A DNA stretch of 64,000 nucleotides from Streptomyces sp. NRRL B-1140 (GTDB lineage: Bacteria; Actinomycetota; Actinomycetes; Streptomycetales; Streptomycetaceae): assembly GCF_001280065.1 (NCBI RefSeq), contig NZ_LGEA01000091.1, forward strand, positions 372,001 to 436,000, written 5' to 3'. The position numbers were made by a program, and so were the translations under genes. Within the stretch, counting starts at the first letter, position 1, and each line of letters starts with the position of its first letter. Of the stretch, positions 43,182 through 52,074 are shown in pieces. The notes under the pieces were generated by a model. The model had not been told where the DNA came from and made no database searches. It saw nothing but the letters and a program-made list of their open reading frames with translations.

Positions 43182-44360
43182 TCACGGTCTGCCGTAGGCC
43201 GCGACCATGATCTTCTCGGCGGTCCGGTTCATGCCCCGGCCCTTGGCGTCGGTGGAGTTGACGCTGTAGACGAGGGTGCGCGAGCCGCCGCGGGTGGAGG
43301 CGATGGCGGCGTTGTATCCCCAGCGCCCGCCCGTCTTGCCCCAGACCTCCCGCCCGCCGAGCACCTTCATGGACAGACCGACGGAGTAGGCGGCCGGTTC
43401 CCCGGTCTCGAAGTCGCTCGCCTCGGGCAGGGTGAACATCTCCTCCAGCAGCGGCCCGCGCACGATCCGTCCACGGAACAGGGCCTGCGTGAACCGCTCC
43501 AGGTCGGCGGTGGTCGAGACGATGTCCCCGGCCGCCCAGCCGTCCGTCGACCCCCACACGGAGACGTCCCGGAGTCCGGTCGTGCCGTCGTCGAGCCGCA
43601 TGGTCTGGTAGCCGTGGTTGTGCGGCCCGGTGATGCGCGGGTTCGCCCCCGGGAAGTACGTGTCGCGCAGTCCCAGCGGCCCGAGCACCCGCCGGGCGAC
43701 CTGACGCTCGTAGGTGTCGTGGGTGGCGCGTTCGATGAGCAGGCCGGCGATGGTGTACCCGACGTTGAGGTAGTGCTGCCGCTCGCCCGGCGCGAATTCG
43801 CGCTTCTTCGACGTCGCCGAACGGACCATGTCCTCGGGGTCGTGGACCTGGAAACGGTTCGCGTACCACTCCTCGACGGTGGTGCCGGGGAAGTCCGGCG
43901 CCGGGATGCCGTGCGTGTGGTTCAGGAGCTGCCGGACGGTGACGCCCGCGTACGACGCCGGGATCAGGTCCGGGAGGTAGGAGCGGGCGGTGCGATCGAG
44001 GTCCAGGCGGCCCTCCTCGGCCAGTCGCAGGGCGACCGCCGCGGTGAAGACCTTGGTCACGGACCCGGCGCGGAAGCGGGCGGCGGGATCCGCGGGCCGT
44101 CCGGACCGCAGGTCGTGCACGCCCGAACTGCCCCGCCACACCCCTTCCGTGCCCCCTACCCGCACGAGTGCGGCGGTGGCGTCGGCGGCGGGCAGCCCGG
44201 CGATCGCGGCTTGTAGGGCGGTGTCCGGGGACTGCTCCGCGGTGACGCGTGCGGCCGTCGGGGCGGCCGGGGCGGAGGCGGCGGCCGGGAGCACGGCCGG
44301 TCCTGCGGCGATGCCCGCGACGAGCACGACGGCGGTGAGCAGACGAGTACGGGTCTTCAT
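43182..44360 (-). CDS. Secreted serine hydrolase of the beta-lactamase / D-Ala-D-Ala carboxypeptidase group
   Basis: This 392-residue exported enzyme has a signal peptide (1-30), the active-site tetrad SVTK (Ser100, Lys103), a YLN motif near residue 195 and KTG in WGKTGGRWG near 345. These are the three landmarks of the class C-like penicillin-recognising fold. It is likely a D-alanyl-D-alanine carboxypeptidase or esterase-type homologue rather than a resistance lactamase. It sits between two two-component systems, one of which may control it. Confidence 0.9.
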   Translation of the reverse strand: MKTRTRLLTAVVLVAGIAAGPAVLPAAASAPAAPTAARVTAEQSPDTALQAAIAGLPAADATAALVRVGGTEGVWRGSSGVHDLRSGRPADPAARFRAGSVTKVFTAAVALRLAEEGRLDLDRTARSYLPDLIPASYAGVTVRQLLNHTHGIPAPDFPGTTVEEWYANRFQVHDPEDMVRSATSKKREFAPGERQHYLNVGYTIAGLLIERATHDTYERQVARRVLGPLGLRDTYFPGANPRITGPHNHGYQTMRLDDGTTGLRDVSVWGSTDGWAAGDIVSTTADLERFTQALFRGRIVRGPLLEEMFTLPEASDFETGEPAAYSVGLSMKVLGGREVWGKTGGRWGYNAAIASTRGGSRTLVYSVNSTDAKGRGMNRTAEKIMVAAYGRP

Positions 44361-44456
44361 GGCGAACTCCGGTGAGAGGGGCCGACGTTGTGCGACGCCT
44401 TCATCCTCCGGAGCGGAGCCGCCGCGCGGATCGCCTCCGCCGGTGGTCCTGCGGCG

Positions 44457-45170
44457 TCACTTTCTCGCCGGCATGGGGGAGGACCCGGCCCGGGCCCCTC
44501 CCCCCGGCGGGGGATCCCCGGCGGCGACGAGGCCCGTCTCGTACGCACAGATCACGGCCTGGATCCGGTCCCTGAGGCCCAGTTTGGCCAGCACGTTGCC
44601 GACGTGCGTCTTCACCGTGTGGTCGCTGACCACCAGTTCCGCGGCGATCTCGGCGTTCGACAGGCCCCGCGCGAGCAGCAGCAGCGTCTCGCGCTCCCGG
44701 GCGGTCAGGACGTCCAGCCGGGGATCGGGCCGGCGGTTCCGGGCGGCGGCGGGCCGGGTGTACTGCTCCACCAGGCGCCGGGCGACGGAGGGCGCGAGCA
44801 GCGAGTCCCCCCGGGCGACGACCCGCACGGCGTGCACGAGGTCGTCCCGGCGGACGTCCTTGAGCAGGAAGCCGCTCGCGCCCGCGTGCAGCGCGTCGTA
44901 CACGTACTCGTCGGAGTCGAAGGTCGTCAGCATCACGGTCCGGCAGTCGCCCAGGGCGCTGATCGCGCGGCAGGCCTCGATCCCGTCCATGCGCGGCATC
45001 CTGATGTCGAGCAGCGCCACGTCCGGAGCGTGCCGCCGTACCGCCTCGACCGCTTCGGCCCCGTCACCCGCCTCGGCGACGACCTCGATGTCCGGCTGCG
45101 CGTCCAGGATCATCGCGAAGCCGCTGCGCACGAGCTCCTGATCGTCGGCGACGGCGACACGCAGCGTCAT
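44457..45170 (-). CDS. NarL-type response regulator
   Basis: This 237-residue regulator has receiver Asp55 (LLDIRMPR), Thr in LTTFDSDEYV and Lys in FLLKDV, and a LuxR-type HTH (LTARERETLLLLARGLSNAEIA). It lies downstream of and overlaps its kinase gene (ATGA on the minus strand). The targets are not visible; the serine hydrolase gene is 96 bases downstream on the same strand and might be co-regulated. Confidence 0.94.
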   Translation of the reverse strand: MTLRVAVADDQELVRSGFAMILDAQPDIEVVAEAGDGAEAVEAVRRHAPDVALLDIRMPRMDGIEACRAISALGDCRTVMLTTFDSDEYVYDALHAGASGFLLKDVRRDDLVHAVRVVARGDSLLAPSVARRLVEQYTRPAAARNRRPDPRLDVLTARERETLLLLARGLSNAEIAAELVVSDHTVKTHVGNVLAKLGLRDRIQAVICAYETGLVAAGDPPPGGGARAGSSPMPARK

Positions 45171-46336
45171 CGCCCGGCCTCCGCCGCCTCGGGCACGGGA
45201 ATCCGCACCCGCACCTCGAACCCCCGCCCGTCCGCGCCGGGCCCCGCGGTCGCGCTGCCCCCGTGCGCCGCCGCCCGTTCCCGCATCCCGGCGAGCCCGT
45301 GCCCGCCCCGGCGGGACGTCCCTCGCGGTCCCTTTCCGTCATCGATCACAACGACCCCCAACTCGTCTGCCCCGTAGTGCAATCGGACGTGCACCGACCG
45401 TGCGTCCGCATGCTTGAGGGTATTGGTCAGGGCCTCCTGGACCACCCGGAAGACGGTGGCCCCGGCGCCCTCCGGAACGGGCCGGAGGTCGCCGACGGCC
45501 TGGTACGTCACGTCGAGTCCGCCCCCGCGCACCCGGTCGAGGAGACCGGGCAGGGCGGCGAGTCCGGGCTGCGGCTCGCGCGGGGCGGCGGAACCGGGCT
45601 CGTCGGCGTCGTCCCGCAGCACGCCCAGCATGTTCCGCAACTGTGTCATGGCGTCCCGCCCGGTCGCGGAGATGGCGTCGAAGGCGGCCACGGCCCGATC
45701 GGGCGCGACCCGCACGGCCACCGGTCCGGCCTCGGCCTGCACGATCATCAGGCTCACGGCGTGGGAGAGGACGTCGTGCATCTCCCGTGCGATCCGGGCC
45801 CGTTCGCGCGCGGCGGCCTGTTCGGCCTCGACACGGTGGGCCCGCTGCCGGGCGTCGGTCAGCCGCCCGAACCCGTAGGCGGAGGCGAACACGAAGAGCG
45901 AGAAGGTCAGTTCACGGGCCGACCGGGTGTTGAGCCACACCCCGACCGGCACGGCGGCCAGCAGCACGAGTCCGGTCAGGAGCCGCTTGCGGGGGCTCGC
46001 CAGCGCGGCGACGGTGTAGGTGACGATCAGCCCGGTGTACGGCAACGGCTGTCCCGGCCCGTCGACGGTCAGCCGGTACAGCGCGCTGGTGGCCAGCACC
46101 GCGAACAGCACGGCGACGGGGGCGCGCCTGCGCCAGACCAGCGGCAGGACGGTGAGCGTGCTCAGCCCGTACGCGGCCCAGGTCGCCGGCGGCAGCCCCG
46201 GCGCGCGCGGCACGAGGAACGGCATGGTCATCGCGCCCTGGACAAGCAGCGCGACGCCGATGTCGACCAGAAGCGGATGAGCCGTCGCGAGGGCCCTGCC
46301 CCGCTCCCGCCCTCGCCCTTGCCCTCGTGTGCCCAT
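45167..46336 (-). CDS. Membrane sensor histidine kinase
   Basis: This 389-residue kinase has several N-terminal TM helices (about 23-160), a HisKA_3 region with phospho-His187 (AREMHDVLSHAV) and an HATPase_c domain (GHGLAGMRERAAAHGG). The ATG at 46336 is preferred because the longer frame begins in GC-rich non-coding DNA. It partners the overlapping response regulator. The stimulus is unknown; the family often senses envelope stress. Confidence 0.92.
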   Translation of the reverse strand: MGTRGQGRGRERGRALATAHPLLVDIGVALLVQGAMTMPFLVPRAPGLPPATWAAYGLSTLTVLPLVWRRRAPVAVLFAVLATSALYRLTVDGPGQPLPYTGLIVTYTVAALASPRKRLLTGLVLLAAVPVGVWLNTRSARELTFSLFVFASAYGFGRLTDARQRAHRVEAEQAAARERARIAREMHDVLSHAVSLMIVQAEAGPVAVRVAPDRAVAAFDAISATGRDAMTQLRNMLGVLRDDADEPGSAAPREPQPGLAALPGLLDRVRGGGLDVTYQAVGDLRPVPEGAGATVFRVVQEALTNTLKHADARSVHVRLHYGADELGVVVIDDGKGPRGTSRRGGHGLAGMRERAAAHGGSATAGPGADGRGFEVRVRIPVPEAAEAGR

Positions 46337-46422
46337 GCCGACGTACGCCCCCTCGTGTGCGGCCGATTCCCGAAACCGTAACGGGGGCGGTGGCCTCACG
46401 CGCCGGACGGGGAAGCCCCGTT

Positions 46423-46806
46423 TCAGGGCGCGTCAGGCGGTGTCCAAGCCGCGACCAGATCCAGCAGCCCCGGGAAACGGGCGTTCAGGTCGTCCACCCG
46501 GACGTGGCTGCGGCGTTCCAGGCCGTACTGGCGCTGGCGGGTGACGCCGGCCTCGCGCAATGCCTTGAAGTGGTGGGTGAGGGAGGACTTGGGGCGGTCG
46601 AGGCCGAACCAGCCGCAGGAGTGGTCGAACGCCTCCGACTCGAGCAGGAGTTTGCGCACGATGCGCAGGCGCAGCGGGTCGCTCAGCGCGCCCAGCACGG
46701 TCTCCAGCCGCAGCTCACCGACCGCCGGCTCGGGCAGCGGATCGGGCAGGTTCTCCGGCTCCGGCACCACCTTGACGACCGGCGCTTGTCGAACCGTCGC
46801 GGACAT
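46423..46806 (-). CDS. ArsR-type winged-helix repressor
   Basis: This 127-residue regulator has a winged HTH (LGALSDPLRLRIVRKLL ... SSLTHHFKALREAGVTRQRQYG). It lacks the paired Cys or His metal sites of classic ArsR/SmtB members, so it more likely senses an organic ligand. It is divergent from an MFS transporter gene, with an inverted-repeat operator in the shared region; this is the usual pattern of a local repressor of an exporter. Confidence 0.9.
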   Translation of the reverse strand: MSATVRQAPVVKVVPEPENLPDPLPEPAVGELRLETVLGALSDPLRLRIVRKLLLESEAFDHSCGWFGLDRPKSSLTHHFKALREAGVTRQRQYGLERRSHVRVDDLNARFPGLLDLVAAWTPPDAP

Positions 46807-46834
46807 GGCCAGCTCCCTGTCGCCGAAATCCTTT

Positions 46835-46880
46835 GTACGAGTTCAATCGTACTGCATGCTAGGTTCGAGAAAACTCGTAC
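46835..46880. promoter_or_regulatory. Inverted-repeat operator region between arsR-type and MFS genes
   Basis: GTACGA-N6-TCGTAC (46835-46852) is a compact dyad, and AACTCGTAC (46872-46880) repeats the GTACGAGTT half-site in inverse orientation 28 bases away. Both lie between the divergent start codons and are likely bound by the ArsR-type protein. Confidence 0.65.
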
Positions 46881-46904
46881 CAACCTCGCCGGAGGGAGCA
46901 CCTC

Positions 46905-48167
46905 ATGTCGCAGAGCCGGACCCTGTTCGCCGAGACGGTGGACGAACAGCAGGCCGCACAGCCGGAACCGGCCCCGCCCACGGCGCCCACGCCCACCTGG
47001 TGGGTTTGGCTGACGGCCTGGCCGGTCACCGCCGTCTTCGTGCTGTCCAACGCGGCGACCCCGCTGTACGTGCTGTGGCAGCGCGACATCGGGTTCTCCA
47101 AGGGCACCCTGACCGTCGTCTTCGCTTTCTACATCGTCGGACTGCTCGGCTCGCTGCTCATGTCGGGCGTCGTCTCCGACCGGCTGGGACGCAAAGCCGT
47201 GCTGCTGCCCGCCCTCGCGCTCGCCCTGGCCGCCTGCGCGATCTTCGCGACCGCCACGTCGGTCGCCGCACTGATCGTCGCCCGGCTGTTCACCGGCATC
47301 GCCGTCGGCGCGGTCGTCTCCGCCGGCATGGCCGCCGTGACGGACGTGGCGGGCCCTGGGCGCAAGCGGCTGGCAGCCCTGCTCGCCTCGTGCGCGATGG
47401 TCTTCGGCGCCGGCCTCGGCCCGCTGCTCGCCGGCGTGCTGTCCGAGACGCTCCCGGCCCCCACCGCCACCGTCTTCGTCGTCGAGGCGGTTCTGCTGTT
47501 CACGGCCGTCCTCGCCGTGCTGCACATGCCGGTACGCCGCCCCGCCGCCCGCGGCGAGGGCGCCTGGTTGCGCGTGCCCGGCGTCCCGCACGGCAACGGC
47601 ATCCACCTCACTCTCGGCATCGCGGTGTTCGCCCCCGGCATCACCGCCACGTCCTTCGTGCTGTCGCTGGGCCCCACCCTGCTGACCGAACTGCTCGGCA
47701 CCACCAGCCGGATCGTCGCCGGATCCATGGCGTTCGTCATGTTCCTCGCCGCCACCGGCGTCCAGTTCGCCGTGCAGAAGCTGCCCCGGCGCACCATCCT
47801 GACCGCCGGTGCGATCAGCACCACCCTCAGCATGGCCGCGCTGATCGCCGCCGTGCACGCTTCCTCGGTCGTGCTGCTCGTCGCCTCCGCCCTGCTCGCC
47901 GGGGCCGGTCAGGGCATGGGTCAGCTCGGCGGACTGTCCTTGCTCAACTCCACCGTTCCGGCGCAGCGCCTCGCCGAGGCCAACGCCGCGCTGAACGTGG
48001 GCGGTTACATCCCGGCCGGCCTGCTCCCGGTATCCACGGGCTACCTCATGGACGCCGTGGGACTGCCGGCCGGTACGACCCTCTTCGGCACCGTCCTGAC
48101 GGGCCTCGCCGCCATCGGCGGGCTCGTCGTCCTCTCCGGCCATCGCCGGGTGTCCGAGCCGGCGTGA
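46905..48167 (+). CDS. MFS drug/metabolite exporter
   Basis: This 420-residue transporter has 12 predicted TM helices and the MFS motif-A segment SDRLGRKAVLLPA between TM2 and TM3. The N-terminal 33 residues are polar. It probably exports a small organic compound that is also the ligand of the divergent repressor. GGAGG lies nine bases before the ATG. Confidence 0.92.
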   Translation: MSQSRTLFAETVDEQQAAQPEPAPPTAPTPTWWVWLTAWPVTAVFVLSNAATPLYVLWQRDIGFSKGTLTVVFAFYIVGLLGSLLMSGVVSDRLGRKAVLLPALALALAACAIFATATSVAALIVARLFTGIAVGAVVSAGMAAVTDVAGPGRKRLAALLASCAMVFGAGLGPLLAGVLSETLPAPTATVFVVEAVLLFTAVLAVLHMPVRRPAARGEGAWLRVPGVPHGNGIHLTLGIAVFAPGITATSFVLSLGPTLLTELLGTTSRIVAGSMAFVMFLAATGVQFAVQKLPRRTILTAGAISTTLSMAALIAAVHASSVVLLVASALLAGAGQGMGQLGGLSLLNSTVPAQRLAEANAALNVGGYIPAGLLPVSTGYLMDAVGLPAGTTLFGTVLTGLAAIGGLVVLSGHRRVSEPA

Positions 48168-48203
48168 CGGGGCGCGACGCCTCGCCGCGGGCGCATACCC
48201 CCC

Positions 48204-48524
48204 TCACGCTCCCGCCGCCCGGAAGGTGACCTCCCGGCGGACGGCCCCGTCGATCTCCTCGACGGTGAGCAGCGGCGTCGCCCGGGTGCGGACGGTCCCG
48301 CTGGCCTTGACGGTGAGGCTGACTGCCGCCATGGAGACGCTGTCGGGGAAGTCGACGATCATCACGACGTCGTCGTCCCCGAAGGCGAAGTACATCGCCT
48401 CGACCCGCCCCCCGAGCCCGCTGACGACCTGCTCCACGGCGGCCCGGCGCCCACTGCCCCCTTCTTTGAGCAGGCCCTTGGTGCCTTCGGTGGTGTAGCC
48501 GGCCTGAATGAGGAACTTCGGCAT
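48204..48524 (-). CDS. GYD-domain protein
   Basis: This 106-residue protein carries the GYD ferredoxin-like fold: MPKFLIQAGYTTEGTKGLLKEGG, AMYFAFGDDDVVMIVDFPD and VSLTVKASGTVRTRATPLLTVEE. The family has no known activity. The ATG at 48524 gives the family length. It is convergent with the MFS gene; no operon partner is seen. Confidence 0.9.
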   Translation of the reverse strand: MPKFLIQAGYTTEGTKGLLKEGGSGRRAAVEQVVSGLGGRVEAMYFAFGDDDVVMIVDFPDSVSMAAVSLTVKASGTVRTRATPLLTVEEIDGAVRREVTFRAAGA

Positions 48525-48765
48525 GGCTGTCTCCCGCCCATCGCTTGTCGGAGGTGGGGCATGCCTTCCCGGTGCGCCGACGATCGCTGTACGGAAAAGG
48601 TCGTATTCACTCGCTCGGCAGCTGTCAGGAGGCCATCGCGGTGTTGAAGCGACCTTCTCCACGAGGGCGCGGACCTCGCGTTCGGGAGGCGGGCCCATCC
48701 GAGCCGAGGGAGAAAGCGGCCGCCCCGGCGGCGTGCGTACAGGGCGGAGTACGGCCCGCCCGCTC

Positions 48766-51700
48766 CTACGGAGTGATCGCCTGCCGCACACGCTGCGCCC
48801 GCTCGAGGTCGGGGTGCCCGACCGCATACCGGGCCACATAGAGGGACACGGCCCTGTCGATGTCAGTCACCGCGCCCTCCTGGTCCCCCGCCGCACGCCG
48901 GGTCAGGGAGCGCTCGACCACCGCGTCGGCAACGTAGGGGTGCTCACTGCCCATGCACCGCTCGAACATGGCGACGGCCCGGTTCAGCACTGACATCGAT
49001 TCCTCGTAGCGGCCCTGGTCGCACAGCAGCGCACCCAGTTTCGTGAGACTGCCCGCCACATCCGGGTGGTCCTGGAACTCCTCCTCCCGCACCGCGACAA
49101 CCCGCCGCAGCAGTCCGTACGCCTCCTCCAGGCGCCCCGAGCGCCGCAGGACCTCGGCGAGATGACCGTCGACATCGATCACGTCGCGGTGGTTCTCCCC
49201 GTAGTCGGCCCCGTAGTCTGCGATGAGCAGGGTGCGCGCCGTGCGCAGTTCCTGCTCCGCTGTGTCGAGGTCGTCCAGTTCCCTGCTGATGATGCCGAGA
49301 TGCTTGTGACACGTGGCCATGTCGATGGCCGGGGTGTCCGGCAGGGCCGAACGCACCTCGAGCGCCTTGCGGTAGGCGTCGGCGGCTTCCTGGAGACGGC
49401 CGCGCCTCCACAGGGCGTCTCCGTACGTCACCCACGCCTCCGCTACCAGCGGAGGCCGGACGCCGTCGGACTGACGCACGTGCTCCAGCACCTCAAGGGC
49501 GACCCGCTCGGCTTCCTCGAATGCGGTCGACTCTCTCAGAATTCGGCTCAGATGGAGGCGCAGCCGGCCCACGAAGTGATCCTGGTCGCCGAGCTCGCCG
49601 ACCGCCGCCGCGATGGCCTGCTCGATCACGCGGCGGGCCTCCCTCAGCTCGGCCTGGTGGTAGTAGACACGGCCGAGTGCGGCGAGCACCGTGGCCCTCG
49701 CCAGTCGGTCGGGTTCCACTCGTGACGACTCCACCTCCAGAGACTGCTCCAGCAGTGCCCGCGCCGGACGGTGTTCGCCCCGGAGGTGCAGATAGCGTCC
49801 GGCACGCAGTAGCAGTGATCCCAATACGGCGGGACAGCGCTCCCGTAGCAGCGGGGAGTGGGCCGCCCGCGCCTCGGTGAGTTCCAGAACGTGCGGCATG
49901 AGACGTTGGCACGTCACCCAGGACGCCGGGCTCGAAGGCTCCAGAGGGAACGCCGCGTTCACCAAGGCCAGGGCCGAACAGACCGCCCAGCGCTGTTCCT
50001 CGGGGCCGGCCATCCGACTGAGCACGTACTCCTGAGCCAGGCGGTGGATGGTGATGCGGTCCTCCGTGGCGTCGACCAGCGACAGCCTGACAAGGACCGC
50101 CAGCGCGCGGTCGTACTCGGCTCGCGTGGCCGGCAGCCCCCCTCGCTCCCCGCCGACGACACCCACGTGCTCGGGGACCAGGTCTCTTGGGATGTCGTCC
50201 GGCGCCAGAAAGGAGAAGACGGAGAGCAGCGCCCGGACGTGCGGATTCTCGTCGTTCGCTGAGTCGAAACTGACATTCCAGGAAGTGGCCATGGCCGAGG
50301 CAAACCAATCCGTGTCGGCTGCTGCTGACATGTGGCGCGGTCCCTCGCCCAGCAGGGCTCGGTATCCGGCCAGCGACGCACGGCGCTCCTCCACATAGGC
50401 GCCGACGTACTCCAAGGCGAAGGGAAGACCGCCCAGCCGGGCGGCGACGTCCCGCGCGGCCTCGCGGTCGGACTCCCGCGTGCGTTTGAGGAGAAAGGCC
50501 TCCCCGTCGTCCACGTCGAAGGCTCTCAAGGGGACCCGGGTCACGCCCAGGGAGCCCCAATTGGGGTTGCGCGACGTGATCAGCACGTCGCCGTTCGACG
50601 CTCGGGGCCAGATAGTGGAGACATCCGGGGGCTGCTCGACGTTGTCGTAGACAAGGAGCCAGCGGCTCCGCTCGCGTAGAGCGCTCCAGAGCCGGGTGAG
50701 CATCACTGTCAGGTCCGGGACCTCCTCCGCCCCCAGGGTCCGTGCGAGTTCGGAGAGCTGGCCGCTCAACGACACCTGGCGCTCGGCATTGACCCACCAC
50801 ACCACGTCGTAGTGGCTGCCGAAGCGATGTCCGAACTCCAGCGCTGTCTGGGTCTTGCCGACTCCCGGCAGACCCACCAAGCCACCGGCGTCGGGGCGGG
50901 ACCCGCCGTCGTCCGAGAGCAAGCACTGCGCGAGCGTGGCCAGAGCAGTGTCACGATCCGTGAAGTGGGGGTTGCGCGGGGGGAAGTTGGTGATGGCCGC
51001 GCCCCATGCGGGGTAGCCGAGCCCAGCGGCGAGGAGTGCCACGTCTGTCACCGCACCCCCTGGTGTGAGGCCCAACCGGTGGAGTCGTGTCACCAGAGCG
51101 GACGCGGCCACATCCGGTTCCCGGGACGACAGGTCCAGACAGGCGTCGTGGGGCAGCGTCTCGAGCGGATCGGCCTCCCCCTGCCGCGCGTCGCCCCAGA
51201 GATCTAGTGATCCATAGCGGATCCAGCTGATCGGCTCGCCCGCCTCATGGGCGGCGATCAGCTGGTGCTGCCATCCGGTGTAATGGGCCAGGTTCTGCGG
51301 CGGGACCTCGGGGAGCAGGACCAGGGCGCTGTCGGCACCGTCCAGAAGCTGCTGTACGGCCTGCTCCGGCTCGTCGTCCCGGGGCGGCAGTCCGCCCCGC
51401 CGCAGGACGGTGAACCCGGCGCGGACCAGTACCGTGGCGGTCCAGTCCGCCCAGGTCCGCTCCCCTGGCAGGTAGCAGAGGGCTATGGTCGGCTGTTCCG
51501 ACGGCATGTCCTGAGCCCCGCGCGGTTCGCTGACACCACGCGGATCCGCCACGCCGCGGTCGGTCACGGCAGCCGTACCGAGATAGGTGATGCCGGCCGT
51601 CAGGCCCGTGGCGACGACCTGGGACAGGGACGGGCTTCCGGCGAACCCCTCGCCGACGCTGGCGTAAGAGACGACGGCGCCACCGAGCGCCATGACGGAG

Positions 51701-51834
51701 GGCATAGCGATTCGGGCCACCCACGTACGCGCGGCCGCACCGGGTCCACAGGCCACGGCATCACCCTCGGGCCCCGCCAGGGAGGCGGGCGGGGGATCGA
51801 GGTCATCCGGCCCGGGCTCGGGGAGGAGGGACAT
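48766..51834 (-). CDS. Membrane-linked TIR-like / NB-ARC / TPR protein (NLR-type)
   Basis: This 1022-residue protein has two hydrophobic segments (about 42-60 and 72-90). A TIR-like domain (about 112-255, beginning TIALCYLPGERTWADWTATVL) follows. An NB-ARC-type ATPase has its Walker A at GLPGVGKT (321-328), a Walker B in RWLLVYDNVE and the GLPFAL motif. Tetratricopeptide repeats span about 640-1010. This order matches NLR-type immune sensors and FxSxx-system TIR proteins of actinobacteria. Ligand binding by the TPRs would drive ATP-dependent oligomerisation and TIR activation. The start is the ATG at 51834, because a 14-codon ORF stops there as TGATG; a TTG at 51909 is an alternative. Whether the TIR is an active NADase is not evident. 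Confidence 0.85.
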   Translation of the reverse strand: MSLLPEPGPDDLDPPPASLAGPEGDAVACGPGAAARTWVARIAMPSVMALGGAVVSYASVGEGFAGSPSLSQVVATGLTAGITYLGTAAVTDRGVADPRGVSEPRGAQDMPSEQPTIALCYLPGERTWADWTATVLVRAGFTVLRRGGLPPRDDEPEQAVQQLLDGADSALVLLPEVPPQNLAHYTGWQHQLIAAHEAGEPISWIRYGSLDLWGDARQGEADPLETLPHDACLDLSSREPDVAASALVTRLHRLGLTPGGAVTDVALLAAGLGYPAWGAAITNFPPRNPHFTDRDTALATLAQCLLSDDGGSRPDAGGLVGLPGVGKTQTALEFGHRFGSHYDVVWWVNAERQVSLSGQLSELARTLGAEEVPDLTVMLTRLWSALRERSRWLLVYDNVEQPPDVSTIWPRASNGDVLITSRNPNWGSLGVTRVPLRAFDVDDGEAFLLKRTRESDREAARDVAARLGGLPFALEYVGAYVEERRASLAGYRALLGEGPRHMSAAADTDWFASAMATSWNVSFDSANDENPHVRALLSVFSFLAPDDIPRDLVPEHVGVVGGERGGLPATRAEYDRALAVLVRLSLVDATEDRITIHRLAQEYVLSRMAGPEEQRWAVCSALALVNAAFPLEPSSPASWVTCQRLMPHVLELTEARAAHSPLLRERCPAVLGSLLLRAGRYLHLRGEHRPARALLEQSLEVESSRVEPDRLARATVLAALGRVYYHQAELREARRVIEQAIAAAVGELGDQDHFVGRLRLHLSRILRESTAFEEAERVALEVLEHVRQSDGVRPPLVAEAWVTYGDALWRRGRLQEAADAYRKALEVRSALPDTPAIDMATCHKHLGIISRELDDLDTAEQELRTARTLLIADYGADYGENHRDVIDVDGHLAEVLRRSGRLEEAYGLLRRVVAVREEEFQDHPDVAGSLTKLGALLCDQGRYEESMSVLNRAVAMFERCMGSEHPYVADAVVERSLTRRAAGDQEGAVTDIDRAVSLYVARYAVGHPDLERAQRVRQAITP

Positions 51835-51878
51835 CAGGTCGGCCGGCCTTCCGGGGAGCTGGTGACGGCAGAGCGCAT
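51834..51878 (-). CDS. Fourteen-codon coupled ORF before the TIR-like gene
   Basis: The frame MRSAVTSSPEGRPT has an excellent GGGGTGAGG site directly upstream. Its TGA shares one base with the ATG of the TIR-like gene (TGATG), which itself has no good site. Translation of the sensor would then depend on this mini-ORF. Confidence 0.5.
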   Translation of the reverse strand: MRSAVTSSPEGRPT

Positions 51879-51909
51879 CCTCACCCCTAGCTGAAGTCAA
51901 CTCCGGCAA

Positions 51910-51915
51910 ATTCTA
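51910..51915 (-). promoter_or_regulatory. Candidate -10 for the TIR-like gene
   Basis: TAGAAT on the minus strand lies about 30 bases before the mini-ORF. No convincing -35 is visible. Confidence 0.35.
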
Positions 51916-52061
51916 GGCGATTTATCCATTGATCACAGTGTTCGTGCGGGCAAGGGGGTGACCTGACGGGACGGTTCGCGCCGCTGCTTCGGCTGGTGCG
52001 GGAACGAGGCGGCGAAGTCGTCCAGCGGGGCGCGGACCGCCCTGACCTGGGCGCCACCCTT

Positions 52062-52067
52062 TAGGCT
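52062..52067 (+). promoter_or_regulatory. Candidate -10 for a leaderless LysR mRNA
   Basis: TAGGCT ends seven bases before the GTG at 52075, and no Shine-Dalgarno site is present, so the LysR transcript may be leaderless. Confidence 0.4.
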
Positions 52068-52074
52068 TGATCCC

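Noticed and set aside
43182..44360. The serine hydrolase as a beta-lactam resistance gene
   Set aside because: The SVTK, YLN and KTG motifs define the broad penicillin-recognising fold and fit carboxypeptidases equally well; no lactamase-specific feature is visible.
51922..52074. A GC-biased minus-strand stretch between the TIR-like and LysR genes reading LDDFAASFPHQPKQ
   Set aside because: No start codon or ribosome-binding site is present and the stretch overlaps the LysR promoter; too weak to call a gene remnant.
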